A DNA stretch of 33,624 bases from Chloroflexota bacterium (GCA_024275635.1 JAJRYT010000080.1:1-33624), one strand, 5' to 3'; positions 1 through 8,615 are shown, numbered from the stretch's first letter. Notes: a model not told the origin generated them from the letters alone. Numbers and translations: made by a program.

Positions 1-1302
1 AATCCAAACGCCGTTTTGGGCGTGGTTGGCATCGTCGGGGCCGGTGTCGTTCTCGAAGGTGTAAATGTCGCCATGCCCAAAGCTGCCCACCGAACGCCAG
101 CTTAAATCGCCAAAGTAGACGATGAGGTCGGGGGCGACGTTGTTGACCTGGCGATAGATTTGTTCGGGTTTGAAGACGACATTACCGAGGGAACGGCCGT
201 CGGGCGCGGGGATGTTGGCGATGTGGGCGGCCAGTTTATCGCGGAAGGCTTCGTATTCGCCGGCGGGGATGACGCCATGGGGTTCGCGGCCCTGGACGTT
301 GAGGAAGATACGGCCGTAATACCCCCCATCGCCACACGCCGTCGTCCTGGCCCAATCCACCTCCACCTTTTCAAAAGAGGAGATGTAGCGGGTGGACGGC
401 TCATCCCACAGCGTCAGGTAGCCTTCGCGGCGCAGCCATTCGTTAATACAAATGCCGCCCAGCATCGGCTTCACGCCGTGGTCGGAAACGGTAATGACGT
501 GCGTCCCCTGGGGCAATCTTTCGAGCAAAGTCCCGATTTCTTCGTCCAGATACAGGTAGTACTCCTTGATGGCGTTGACGAAGGGGCTGTCGGGATCGTG
601 CTTGGGATGAGTCGGGTCGTGGTGCGCCCAGAGGCCGTGATGGATGCGATCTACGCCCATTTCGACGAACATGAAGAAATCCCAGGGCTTTTCGTCCAGC
701 AGGTAGCGCAGGACTTTGAACCGTTTGCGCGTCATGTCGCGGATTTGTTGGAGTAGGAAAGCTTTGTCGTTGGTGCGAAATTGAGGCACATCAACATCAT
801 AGGTTTCCGGGGCCAGCAGCGCTTCGATCTCGGCGCGCAGGGTAACGGGATGCGTCCACTGGGTGCGCGGATTGGTGGTGCTGGGGGTGAGGAAGCTGGA
901 GATGAGACGGCCGTTGATGGGCTGCACCGGGTAGGTTTGGGGCACGCCGACGATGATGCACTCTTTGCCCGCGTCGCCCAGGATGTCCCAGACGCGCTTT
1001 TCTTTGACGGAGAGGGCGGTGGCGATGTAGCGGTTGTCGTAGGTGTAGTCGCGCCGGTTGCGGAAGCCGTAGAAACCGAGGACGCCGGGGTCTTTGCCGC
1101 TGGTCATGCTGCTCCAGGCAGGCACGGTGATAGCGGGAGTGGAACTGATGAGTTGGCGGTAACGGCCGTTGTTGATGAGCCGGCCGAAGTTGGGCAGTTC
1201 GTCGCGCCAGGCGTCGAACAGCAGTTCCGGCGGCGCGCAGTCCAGGCCAATGACGAAGAGTTTGGGCGTTTTCTTTGGGCGCGTGAAAAGTTTTTTGAAC
1301 AC
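1..1302 (-). CDS. Alkaline phosphatase / type I phosphodiesterase-nucleotide pyrophosphatase family protein (3' end outside window)
   Basis: The reading frame is open from a GTG at 1302 to the left edge (434 codons, no stop), so the C-terminus is missing. The translation begins MFKKLF and soon shows FVIGLDCAPPEL (metal-binding Asp near residue 21), then TPAITVPAW with the likely Thr nucleophile near residue 59, MGVDRIHHGLW, and VSDHGVKPMLGG. This is the metal-site pattern of the alkaline-phosphatase superfamily (phosphodiesterase/pyrophosphatase branch), whose members hydrolyse phosphomonoesters or phosphodiesters with two metal ions. An upstream in-frame TGA limits the start; the GTG has only a weak purine-rich element before it, and no ATG is available. 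It lies 76 bp downstream of sat on the same strand, so co-transcription is likely. Its substrate cannot be read from sequence; a role in APS/PAPS or phospholipid turnover would be a guess. Confidence 0.85.
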   Translation of the reverse strand, partial: MFKKLFTRPKKTPKLFVIGLDCAPPELLFDAWRDELPNFGRLINNGRYRQLISSTPAITVPAWSSMTSGKDPGVLGFYGFRNRRDYTYDNRYIATALSVKEKRVWDILGDAGKECIIVGVPQTYPVQPINGRLISSFLTPSTTNPRTQWTHPVTLRAEIEALLAPETYDVDVPQFRTNDKAFLLQQIRDMTRKRFKVLRYLLDEKPWDFFMFVEMGVDRIHHGLWAHHDPTHPKHDPDSPFVNAIKEYYLYLDEEIGTLLERLPQGTHVITVSDHGVKPMLGGICINEWLRREGYLTLWDEPSTRYISSFEKVEVDWARTTACGDGGYYGRIFLNVQGREPHGVIPAGEYEAFRDKLAAHIANIPAPDGRSLGNVVFKPEQIYRQVNNVAPDLIVYFGDLSWRSVGSFGHGDIYTFENDTGPDDANHAQNGVWI

Positions 1303-1378
1303 GTCGGTCTCGCTGCAAACGTAGACCCACCGGATGGGAAGATCGGGTGGGTCTCAGGTGGTGGGCGGGTGACGGCCG

Positions 1379-2599
1379 TTATCCCTGGTTATTATTATTC
1401 TCTCGCTCCCGCTTGGCTCTCATGCCATCCACAAGCACTTTAGAAACCTCGGGGCGGGTGAATTCAGGCGGCAGCATCTCGCCGCGCTCTAGCATCTCAC
1501 GCACCTGCGTGCCACTCAGGTAAATCCAGTCATCCTTACCATGTGGGCAGGTCTTGGAGCTGACAACCATACCACACTTTTTGCAATAGAAGGTGTAATC
1601 AAAAGGTAAAATCTCAATGCCAATTTCATCTTTCTGGAATTCGTCGAAGATGAGTTGGGCATCGTAAGTGCCGTAGTAGCCGCCTACCCCGGCATGATCG
1701 CGGCCAACGATAAAATGGGTGCAGCCATAGTTCTTGCGCAGCAAGGCATGGAAGATGGCTTCACGCGGGCCGGCATAACGCATCGCCGCCGGGAATACGC
1801 CCAGCAGCACGCTCTCCGCCGGATAATAGTCGCGTAAAATCGCCTCGTAGCTGGCAATGCGCACATCGGCAGGAATATCGTCCTTCTTTGTCTCGCCGAC
1901 CAGTGGGTGAATCAGCAGACCGTCCACAATTTCCAGCGCCGTTTTCTGAATGTATTCATGGGCGCGGTGGATGGGGTTGCGGGTCTGGAAACCAACGACG
2001 CGCCGCCAGCCGCGCCGGGCAAACATGCGCCGGGTTTGGGCGGGGGTGTGGCGCAGTTCGGGGAATTCGGTCTCGGCGGTTGCGGGCAGTTCTACGACCC
2101 AAATTTCGCCGCCGAGCAGGATATCTCCTTGCCGGTAAAGACGGGCCACGCCGGGATGTTTGTCTTCGGTGGTTTGGTAAACCATCTCGGCTTCATGCTT
2201 TTTGTCGTACTCGAATTTCTCGGCGACTTCCATGACGGCCAGGACGTGTCCCTTTTCACACAGGGCGATTTCTTGATTAAGGTGGATGGAAGCGGCCGTT
2301 TCCCGGTCAACCGGCAGCGTAATCGGAATCGGCCAGACCAATCCATTGCTTAACCGCATTTCCTTGACGACCCGCTCATAATCCGCCTGCCCCATAAACC
2401 CGGTCAGCGGACTCATTGCGCCGCCGGCGATCAGTTCCAGGTCAGACAAATTCATCGGGTTCAAATCCAGCTTGAACAATTTCTGGGCGCGCTCTCGCAC
2501 CGCCTGCCGCATTTCCCCGCGCAGCATCCGGTTTACCAACTGCCCGCCATGCGGAGCGATTGTATTGGTTGGTACATTCACATTCGATGCAGATGTCAT
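1379..2599 (-). CDS. sat: Sulfate adenylyltransferase (ATP sulfurylase)
   Basis: The 406-residue protein converts ATP and sulfate to adenylyl sulfate (APS) and pyrophosphate, the entry step of sulfate activation. It has the family signatures in order: GFQTRNPIHRAHEY near residues 204-217 (the QxRNPxHxxHE nucleotide/sulfate-binding loop), GRDHAGVG near 299-306, and a Cys-rich knuckle CKKC...CPHG near 339-354 that is typical of the zinc-binding prokaryotic single-chain form. There is no APS-kinase domain at the C-terminus, so PAPS formation would need a separate CysC outside this window. The ATG at 2599 is preceded by GAAGGA about 8 nt upstream. It may supply APS for PAPS made elsewhere and used by the two sulfotransferases at 8661-10550; that link is inferred. 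The stop codon overlaps a copy of the ACGGCCGT palindrome. Confidence 0.96.
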   Translation of the reverse strand: MTSASNVNVPTNTIAPHGGQLVNRMLRGEMRQAVRERAQKLFKLDLNPMNLSDLELIAGGAMSPLTGFMGQADYERVVKEMRLSNGLVWPIPITLPVDRETAASIHLNQEIALCEKGHVLAVMEVAEKFEYDKKHEAEMVYQTTEDKHPGVARLYRQGDILLGGEIWVVELPATAETEFPELRHTPAQTRRMFARRGWRRVVGFQTRNPIHRAHEYIQKTALEIVDGLLIHPLVGETKKDDIPADVRIASYEAILRDYYPAESVLLGVFPAAMRYAGPREAIFHALLRKNYGCTHFIVGRDHAGVGGYYGTYDAQLIFDEFQKDEIGIEILPFDYTFYCKKCGMVVSSKTCPHGKDDWIYLSGTQVREMLERGEMLPPEFTRPEVSKVLVDGMRAKRERENNNNQG

Positions 2600-2720
2600 A
2601 ACTAAAATCCTTCAATTTTGGGGGTTGATAAAGATAATAATATCGCAAGTTGTTGCCCGTCAATTGGCAAAACCATTATAGCTTAACAAGCAAATCTTAC
2701 ATTCCATGTTAACACAAAAG

Positions 2721-2746
2721 TAGCATTGCCAAAGCAATGCTATTTT
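2721..2746. terminator. Possible intrinsic terminator hairpin
   Basis: TAGCATTGC (2721-2729) and GCAATGCTA (2734-2742) form a perfect 9-bp stem with a 4-nt loop. It is followed by TTTT on the plus strand and by CTTTTG on the minus strand, so it could act in either direction. The nearest upstream gene reading towards it is the methyltransferase at 3087-3764 (minus), about 340 bp away, which makes the assignment uncertain. Confidence 0.4.
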
Positions 2747-2789
2747 CAATCAATACCTTCGCCAAAATGGTGGAGAGGCATAAAAAATG

Positions 2790-2880
2790 TCTCTCTGGTA
2801 GCTTTGACAGTTTTGTGATTTGCGACATTAAAAATCCTGTCTGGTTTTTGCGGACATGATTTTTAATTGCCACCAGAGAG
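2790..2880. repeat. Nested inverted repeat
   Basis: The outer arms CTCTCTGGT (2791-2799) and ACCAGAGAG (2872-2880) enclose inner arms ATTAAAAATC (2827-2836) and GATTTTTAAT (2858-2867). Both are perfect, so the 91-nt segment can fold as one long interrupted hairpin. A related CCTCTGGTAG lies just beyond at about 2895-2904. Confidence 0.5.
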
Positions 2881-3086
2881 AATTGATAAAATTCCTCCTC
2901 TGGTAGCGATTGCGTAGCCAATCAAAAAATGGCGAAGATATTGTTCAATAGTACGGAATTTATACTTCGGATAACTCAAGCCGACAACATTTTCGATATC
3001 CCTGGATTTTTTATTGCATAGGCTATCGACAACCATGTAGATATGCTAGCTACCAACAAAGGTCCATGAACCATACGGCGATTTAC

Positions 3087-3764
3087 TTAATCACTTCTTC
3101 CAGTCATCCACTGTTGTAAATGCCATATATATTGATTGATTCGCGCTTTCAGATCGCTATTGAAAGGTTGCTTGTTACAATAGTCCCAAGATTCATTGTC
3201 TATTAACTCGCTATATTTACGAAAAAACACAGTTTTATGAATAAGCTTAAGCTTTTCCCATTCCGGTTGCTTTTCCAAAAATTCGTATAAAATATTTACG
3301 GTTTTGAGGTGAACATCATCAAGAACTAGAAGTCCACCAACTACAAGCTGTTGTCTCGTGTAAAACCAATCAATAAACGGAATTGGAAAAGCATGCCCAC
3401 CATCAATCAAAATAACGTCCAATTCCCGTGGCTCTGTCAGGTTAGGTAGGATTATTTCCGAACGAGCTTCTATAAAAGACGTCTTACCTAAGTCAACCGC
3501 ATATCTTTCAGCATGTCTGAAAGTTTCTTTAATATGGCTTTTATTAGGTACAATAGATTGATGATAACAACCGGCCAACGCAAAAACCAGGGTCGAAAGA
3601 CCACAGCCCGTTTCTAGAGTTTGCAATCCAGGTGACAGTTGATGATATAAGTAATCGAGAACATCCGAGTTTAAGCCGATACACCGGTCACGCCCATCAC
3701 GTGTTGTGTGAATTGATGGTCTTTCTATCAAAATCTGTGCCAAAATCGCATTCGGGTTTTGCAT
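3087..3764 (-). CDS. Class I SAM-dependent methyltransferase
   Basis: The 225-residue protein has a Rossmann-type motif I, LETGCGLSTLVFAL, near residues 50-63 for S-adenosylmethionine binding. A later strand DVILIDGGHAFPIPFIDW is followed by VVGGLLVLDDVHL, the usual strand 4/strand 5 pattern of Methyltransf_24-like enzymes that act on small molecules or sugars. No target-recognition domain is visible. No Shine-Dalgarno sequence precedes the ATG at 3764; a TTATACT-like -10 lies about 18 nt upstream, so the leader may be short. It opens an AT-rich block of surface and glycan genes, and O-methylation of a sugar is a reasonable but unproven role. Base composition and codon use differ from the GC-rich flanking genes. 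Confidence 0.85.
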   Translation of the reverse strand: MQNPNAILAQILIERPSIHTTRDGRDRCIGLNSDVLDYLYHQLSPGLQTLETGCGLSTLVFALAGCYHQSIVPNKSHIKETFRHAERYAVDLGKTSFIEARSEIILPNLTEPRELDVILIDGGHAFPIPFIDWFYTRQQLVVGGLLVLDDVHLKTVNILYEFLEKQPEWEKLKLIHKTVFFRKYSELIDNESWDYCNKQPFNSDLKARINQYIWHLQQWMTGRSD

Positions 3765-3900
3765 AAGTCATTGATAATAACAAGTATAAATTGGGGGTAT
3801 TTCAGATTTCGTGGGGTTTATTGTGAAACGTGACACCTCTCTGGTTGCGTTCCATGTTTTACGATCAGTCGATCCTCTCAATTCTCTAAAAGCCAGGTTT

Positions 3901-4491
3901 TTAAGGCTCATTCGTTGAGGCCATGTCAAGAATGAAGCCCAAGAGTGGGATATCAGTAGCTCCAGGGGCGTCCAAAAACTGGGAGCGTTGCGACTCATCC
4001 GACAGCATAATCGCAATTGTCTCGGTTTTTTCAAGCGATCTTGACAATGATATGTTAAATACACCGTTTTCCCCAATCACTCCGATGCCCAATGTTTCTC
4101 CAACATTGCTAATACTTATAATTTGAATAGATACGTTAGCCGGCCCAATCCCTGAAACAGATTGTGTGCCAGAAGATACTGGTCTTTCAATCTGAAAACG
4201 CTTACTCTCGTCATACTCACGGTCAGGGGCTGGATAACCTGATGAAGCCGGTTCGGAACTTGAGCCTGATAGAGCAGGATAAGCATTGTTGCTTGCTGAT
4301 AAAACAGGGTAAGCATCGCGACGACCCGCATTAAAAGCGTCCGAATTGTTCCCATCCGGTAGGGTTGTAGAGGTAGCAAGGAGATTGGATGGAGAAGAAA
4401 GGCTCTCAGATTCACAACCAATCATTAGAGAACCAATAAGAAAGGGAAAAAGCAACAGTTGCTTTTTTGCGATCATCTTCAAAGCTTTCAT
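3901..4491 (-). CDS. Predicted lipoprotein with AYP-rich linker
   Basis: Starting at the ATG at 4491, the protein of 196 residues opens with KK-containing basic residues, a hydrophobic stretch and SLMIGC, an acceptable lipobox, so it is likely a membrane-anchored lipoprotein. A Ser/Pro/Tyr-rich linker follows with repeated AYP units (AYPVLSASNNAYPALSGS...SGYPAP), a style common in Chloroflexota lipoproteins. The C-terminal part (about residues 95-196) looks like a small all-beta domain and matches no family I know. The frame also extends upstream to 4551, but that N-terminus lacks signal-peptide character and would start inside the hairpin at 4510-4544, so I prefer 4491. It lies downstream of the secreted repeat protein on the same strand. 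Function unknown. Confidence 0.6.
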   Translation of the reverse strand: MKALKMIAKKQLLLFPFLIGSLMIGCESESLSSPSNLLATSTTLPDGNNSDAFNAGRRDAYPVLSASNNAYPALSGSSSEPASSGYPAPDREYDESKRFQIERPVSSGTQSVSGIGPANVSIQIISISNVGETLGIGVIGENGVFNISLSRSLEKTETIAIMLSDESQRSQFLDAPGATDIPLLGFILDMASTNEP

Positions 4492-4509
4492 AACTGTTTG
4501 TAGGCATGG

Positions 4510-4544
4510 AAATAAGGAGAAGCTATAACAGCTTCTCCTTATTT
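4510..4544 (-). terminator. Perfect 15-bp hairpin between secreted protein and lipoprotein genes
   Basis: AAATAAGGAGAAGCT (4510-4524) and AGCTTCTCCTTATTT (4530-4544) are exact reverse complements with a 5-nt loop. Read on the minus strand it lies 21 bp past the stop of the 4566-6125 gene and just before the lipoprotein start at 4491. There is no clean U-tract after it. It could be a terminator, an attenuator, or a stem protecting the upstream mRNA end. One arm contains AAGGAG, a Shine-Dalgarno-like sequence that would be hidden when folded. Confidence 0.55.
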
Positions 4545-4565
4545 CATACATGAAGTTGATCGATT

Positions 4566-6125
4566 TTATTGATTGGTGCCACCATAGTTCTGAATATCTA
4601 GATTATTAGAACTTGTAGCCTCTTGAGCAAAACCTACAATCTTGGCTCCAGCAGCATCAGCTACGGCCGTCACTGCATACTTTTCTCCCGCACCAGGCAA
4701 ACCGCCACTGATAATACTAGCAATATCCGAATCACCAGCAGAAACTCTACGCAGGGTTATTGATTGGCCGGGATCCATAGAAACAGTTTGCATTACATGG
4801 TCACTGCTACCTGAATAAGTAACTGTAACAGTTGTCGCGATGTTGCCAGCATTAACAAGCGAAATGCCTGTGATACCGTTTACAAACGTTTCCTTCACCA
4901 AGGGGAAGAGGACAGTACTGGTTGCAGTAGAAGCTGCAAAAGCATTGTACTTAGTTTTCTGCGATAGGCCATTAGTAGTTCCACTCTGGTTAACTGTTGC
5001 GGCCAGATTCTGATCAGCCCCCTGATCCTCAATCGTTAATGAATAAAAGACGCTGCAGTCAAAGGGAGTGTTACCAGCGCTCGTGCGTACTACGGTTGTG
5101 CCATTGGCTGGGATGGTTACTGTACTAGTTACCACATCACCAACAGCAAAATTCGTGCAACCTTGAACACCTTTTACATTAAAGGTTAAATCAGCTATCG
5201 AATCGGTGCCACTTGTATTCAGAATAGCGACACCAGTAGTTTGTCCATTGAAATTATCCTTAGCAGAAGGAACCAGAACTTTTGTATCTGTGTTTGCAGG
5301 AGTAATTGCTGCACCAGCAAGCACAAACTCGGCAATGCTCGCGCCATCTTCATATTCCACAGCAGTTCCTGCTACATTCCCACCACTGAGTACTGTAAGG
5401 ATTGCACCACCGCGACAACTATTATTAGCTGAGCCATTACATGACGGTACACTGGCAGCAGATGGGATAAAAGCGTAGGTACGGTTAGCTAGAATAGTTT
5501 TATCTTCCGTATACACTGTCGGGGTAGCTTCCTGGGTTGTATAGGTCATGCGGACAGTGCTGTCTGAACCAGCCGCCTGTACATAGAAAATCGTAGATTG
5601 TCCCGCGAAATTATTTTTAAATGATGGGAAGTACAGTGTGTTTGCTGCAGCATCTCCACTTATTCCTTCATAGGAAGCACGCGCCGTGCCACCAGTCACA
5701 CCAACAGAGCCACCTGGGTTGTTTTTCAGCGACACGAAGGAAACAACCGGCGCATCAGAGGAGACAACAACGGAACCAGTAAAACCGGCCGGTAAAGCAG
5801 GGCTCACACCAAGACGGCAGCCATTTGTAGCTACTGTAGGGGAAGTTTCACAGTTGGCGCTCAGGCCGGGATGGTAGATGACAGAGGCATTCGGTGCAAC
5901 CACTACACTACCCGAATATGTAGAAGAACTTGCGTTGCCTGTGTCATGATATGCTGTAAAAATTATGGTTGCGTTGCCAGTACTGACGTTTTGTATGCTA
6001 GGGCTTGTCCACCATCCACTCCCATCTGGTCCCTGGGCGGCAGAAACTGATACCATTACCAATATCAGAATAATTGCCAGTAGTGATATAGCGATGAGTT
6101 TAGTTTTGTTCATTACTTTAAGCAT
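4566..6125 (-). CDS. Secreted/surface protein with four beta-rich repeats
   Basis: The 519-residue protein has a clear signal peptide (MNKTKLIAISLLAIILILVM...SVSAAQ, cleavage probably after SAA). The rest is Ser/Thr/Gly/Val-rich. It contains about four copies of a module of roughly 115 residues, recognisable by cores such as TLYFPSFKNNFAGQSTIFYV, TKVLVPSAKDNFNGQTTGVA and TVLFPLVKETFVNGITGISL, with a more divergent first copy starting GWWTSPSIQNVSTGNATI. Each core is followed by a D/G-S/N stretch and a T-x-T-Y strand, suggesting stacked beta-sandwich domains. The ATG at 6125 has AAAGGAG 10 nt upstream, better than the internal ATG four codons later. I recognise no named family. A cell-surface, adhesive or S-layer-like role is inferred from export, repeats and the neighbouring glycan genes, which might decorate its many Ser/Thr residues. 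Confidence 0.75.
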   Translation of the reverse strand: MLKVMNKTKLIAISLLAIILILVMVSVSAAQGPDGSGWWTSPSIQNVSTGNATIIFTAYHDTGNASSSTYSGSVVVAPNASVIYHPGLSANCETSPTVATNGCRLGVSPALPAGFTGSVVVSSDAPVVSFVSLKNNPGGSVGVTGGTARASYEGISGDAAANTLYFPSFKNNFAGQSTIFYVQAAGSDSTVRMTYTTQEATPTVYTEDKTILANRTYAFIPSAASVPSCNGSANNSCRGGAILTVLSGGNVAGTAVEYEDGASIAEFVLAGAAITPANTDTKVLVPSAKDNFNGQTTGVAILNTSGTDSIADLTFNVKGVQGCTNFAVGDVVTSTVTIPANGTTVVRTSAGNTPFDCSVFYSLTIEDQGADQNLAATVNQSGTTNGLSQKTKYNAFAASTATSTVLFPLVKETFVNGITGISLVNAGNIATTVTVTYSGSSDHVMQTVSMDPGQSITLRRVSAGDSDIASIISGGLPGAGEKYAVTAVADAAGAKIVGFAQEATSSNNLDIQNYGGTNQ

Positions 6126-6540
6126 TATTTTACAACTCCTTTTAACTTAAGTTTGATAACCTAAACTTATAATAACTAAAGAGGTTTGTATTCTCTATAC
6201 TCCATTGGGGTTATTTTGTTTAGAAATGAAAGGATTATTCCAAATCTTGGCGTGGTGACCAGTGACCAATGTTAGCTAACAGATTTCGTTCATCCGCGGA
6301 AAAAGCGTTTGTGAAATAAAGCATGAGAATACGGAATGTGTCAACGGTTTCGAGACACTCATTTTGGGAATTTAGTGAGCAATTTGTCGCTCACCGGGCT
6401 GCTGGATATGTGGATAACGAAACGGCCGTTACCCACATGGGCGTACCCAACGATTCACCTTATAATATTTATTTTTGGCAAACAGGGATTGATTATAGAC
6501 AATTCGTCGAAAATACAAAGATTCTTGGAGGTGTGAACTG
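6126..6540. other. Divergent intergenic region, no supported gene
   Basis: This spacer separates the minus-strand secreted protein gene from the plus-strand epimerase gene, so it should hold both promoters; none is strong enough to call. A 72-codon plus-strand frame (6323-6541) ends in TGA overlapping the epimerase ATG, but it has no ribosome binding site and an implausible composition. One ACGGCCGT palindrome lies at 6422. Confidence 0.5.
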
Positions 6541-7704
6541 ATGGGGAAAACCATATTAGTGTCAGGGGGAGCTGGGTTTATAGGCTCTCATTTAGTTGAT
6601 GACCTTGTGGCAAGAGGGCATCATGTACGTGTTTTAGATAATTTGGATCCACAAGTGCATGGTTCATTAAGCGAGCAGGGATGCTGGCCAAGTTATTGTC
6701 ACCTTGGTGCAGAATACATTTTAGGAGATGTTCGTGACAGTGCAGTCTTTGCGAAAGCTCTTAAAGATGTGGAGATAGTTTATCATTTAGCAGCGGTAGT
6801 TGGTGTGGGTCAATCGATGTATGATATTCAACGCTACTCTGAAGTGAATATTGGGGGGACATCTGTATTGTTGGACATCCTGGCTAACCAACAAACCATT
6901 CGTAAGCGTGTTCGACGTGTTATTGTGGCCTCCTCCATGTCGAATTATGGTGAGGGAGAGTATATTTGCCCTATTCATGGCCATGTCTATCCCCAACTGC
7001 GCTCCAGTGACCAGTTACATTCCAACCAATGGGAACCAAGCTGTCCAAAGACTCTTGGCACTGACTCCGATAAAGTTTGTGGTGAACGCTTACAACCAGT
7101 GCCCACTCAAGAATCCAAGCCTTTGCATGCAACATCTATTTATGCAATTACTAAGAAAACACAGGAGGAAATGTGCCTGACTATCGGCGAGGCTTATAGC
7201 ATCCCTACTGTTGCATTACGCTTTTTTAATACCTATGGTACTAGACAAGCCTTATCAAACCCATACACAGGTGTAGCCGCTATTTTCTCTAGTCGTCTCT
7301 TGAACGGTAATCCTCCCATAATTTTTGAAGATGGAAACCAGCTTCGAGATTTTGTGCATGTATCTGACTTGGTTCAAGCCAATGTATTGGCAATCAACGA
7401 GCATTTTCCGGTTGGTGTGTACAATGTTGGTTCGGGTAATCCTATATCGATTTTAGACGTGGCCAAAACGCTTACAGGTCATTTAGGCTTGACAATAGAG
7501 CCAAAAATATTAAATCAATTCCGTGCAGGTGATATCCGTCATTGCTACGCTGATGTAACAAAGATTCAAAACCAGGGTTATGTACCGCGCATGACGTTAG
7601 AAAAAGGAATTGCAGAATTAGTCGATTGGATTCGTGATCAACATGCAGAGGATCTGTTTGAAATAGCCAACAAATCTCTCCACAAAAGGGGGTTAACGAT
7701 TTGA
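6541..7704 (+). CDS. NAD-dependent nucleotide-sugar epimerase/dehydratase (extended SDR, dTDP-rhamnose 4-epimerase-like)
   Basis: The 387-residue protein has the extended-SDR signature GGAGFIGSH (residues 9-17), LGDVRD, YHLAA, a catalytic Ser in SSMSNYG (131-137) and the YAITK active-site Tyr201/Lys205. Between the Ser and Tyr sits an insert of about 50 residues with C143, H146, H148, C168 and C180. From memory, such a Cys/His insert occurs in epimerases of the dTDP-L-rhamnose 4-epimerase type. The enzyme should act on a dTDP- or UDP-sugar in the cytoplasm using bound NAD. GGAGG lies 9 nt before the ATG. The stop overlaps the next gene's TTG by 4 nt (TTGA), so the two are translationally coupled. 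Exact substrate and direction are not determinable from sequence. Confidence 0.88.
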   Translation: MGKTILVSGGAGFIGSHLVDDLVARGHHVRVLDNLDPQVHGSLSEQGCWPSYCHLGAEYILGDVRDSAVFAKALKDVEIVYHLAAVVGVGQSMYDIQRYSEVNIGGTSVLLDILANQQTIRKRVRRVIVASSMSNYGEGEYICPIHGHVYPQLRSSDQLHSNQWEPSCPKTLGTDSDKVCGERLQPVPTQESKPLHATSIYAITKKTQEEMCLTIGEAYSIPTVALRFFNTYGTRQALSNPYTGVAAIFSSRLLNGNPPIIFEDGNQLRDFVHVSDLVQANVLAINEHFPVGVYNVGSGNPISILDVAKTLTGHLGLTIEPKILNQFRAGDIRHCYADVTKIQNQGYVPRMTLEKGIAELVDWIRDQHAEDLFEIANKSLHKRGLTI

Positions 7705-8615
7705 ATAACAATTCACAAGGAAATCGGCCGTTAGTTTATGCAGTCATTACCCATTGGAATAGTCTGGACGATACAACAGAGTGTCTCGAAACTGTATTGG
7801 CGTCAGACTACCCCGATCTCAAGATTATTATTGTTGACAATGGCTCAACAGATGATTCACCTGAAAAACTCGCCCAAATTTACCCAACGGTTCCTCAAAT
7901 CAATATCGGGGACAATGGTGTAGCCATTACTGAAGCATATAACACAGGTATAGAATATAGCTTAACACGGGGTGCAGACTATATATTAATGCTCAATAAC
8001 GACATTGTTATCGATCCCCAAATGGTTACATTATTAGTAGATGCTTCAGAAGCTAATCCTACAATTGGGGTCGTAACTCCCAAGATTTATTACTATGATC
8101 GGCCGGAAATCATCTGGTTTGCAGGTGGATTACGCTCACGTTTCGATTTCGGCGCTTATGCTACCCACGAAGGGGAATCTGACACCCCTTCAAACAGTGT
8201 TGCTAGAGAAGTTGATTATGCCTGGGCTTGTGGCATGCTCATGAGTCGTTCACTGCTAGAAAAAATGGGGCTTTTTGATCCGCGTTTTTACCTATATTAT
8301 GACGATGTGGATACATCTTATCGAGCCCAACAAGCAGGTTATAAACTCTGGTATGTTCCCGAAGCAAAAATGTGGCATAAAGTCAGCCACAGCACAGGCA
8401 GTGCACAATTTACATACATTTGGGCCCGTAGCAAAATGCGCTTGTATCGTAAACATACCCGTGGTTTTCATCAAACGAGCTTGATCTTATATGCTTTTCT
8501 CCATGGTGCTATACGTGCCATTTTTCCTAGACAGAATAACATGCGCATACATACTTACCCACGTGCTTATCTGCGTGGATTGTTGAATGGCTTAAAAACT
8601 GAATCGCGTATTTGA
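7701..8615 (+). CDS. Glycosyltransferase family 2
   Basis: The 304-residue GT-A enzyme begins with VYAVITHWNSLDDTTECLET and IIIVDNGSTDDSPE, the nucleotide-binding Rossmann-like half of GT2. It carries the DXD-equivalent MLNNDIVIDP, then the acceptor-side signatures WACGMLMSR and FYLYYDDVDTSYRAQQAGYKLWYVP. This resembles rhamnosyltransferase-like GT2 enzymes of cell-surface polysaccharide pathways. The start is TTG at 7701, overlapping the epimerase stop and preceded by AAGGGGG; no in-frame ATG competes near the N-terminus. It transfers a sugar from a nucleotide donor in the cytoplasm, perhaps the sugar made by the coupled epimerase. There is no transmembrane domain. Confidence 0.9.
   Translation: MNNNSQGNRPLVYAVITHWNSLDDTTECLETVLASDYPDLKIIIVDNGSTDDSPEKLAQIYPTVPQINIGDNGVAITEAYNTGIEYSLTRGADYILMLNNDIVIDPQMVTLLVDASEANPTIGVVTPKIYYYDRPEIIWFAGGLRSRFDFGAYATHEGESDTPSNSVAREVDYAWACGMLMSRSLLEKMGLFDPRFYLYYDDVDTSYRAQQAGYKLWYVPEAKMWHKVSHSTGSAQFTYIWARSKMRLYRKHTRGFHQTSLILYAFLHGAIRAIFPRQNNMRIHTYPRAYLRGLLNGLKTESRI

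Larger units (their letters stand above)
2600..3086. other. Intergenic region with hairpins, no supported gene
   Basis: I see no convincing gene here. The region is AT-rich. It holds a perfect 9-bp hairpin at 2721-2742 and a nested inverted repeat at 2790-2880, listed separately. A 70-codon frame at 2709-2921 on the minus strand is composed of these repeats and has no recognisable features. Confidence 0.6.

Noticed and set aside
160..1443. Long plus-strand frames opposite the phosphodiesterase-like gene
   Set aside because: They are antisense shadows in GC-rich DNA; the minus-strand frame carries the DCAPPEL and DHG metal motifs.
2709..2921. A 70-codon minus-strand frame upstream of sat
   Set aside because: It is made of the inverted repeats in this spacer and has no ribosome binding site or domain.
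6323..6541. A 72-codon plus-strand frame ending in TGATG overlap with the epimerase start
   Set aside because: No ribosome binding site, no recognisable features, composition unlike neighbouring proteins; the overlap can arise because the epimerase ribosome binding site lies in the spacer.
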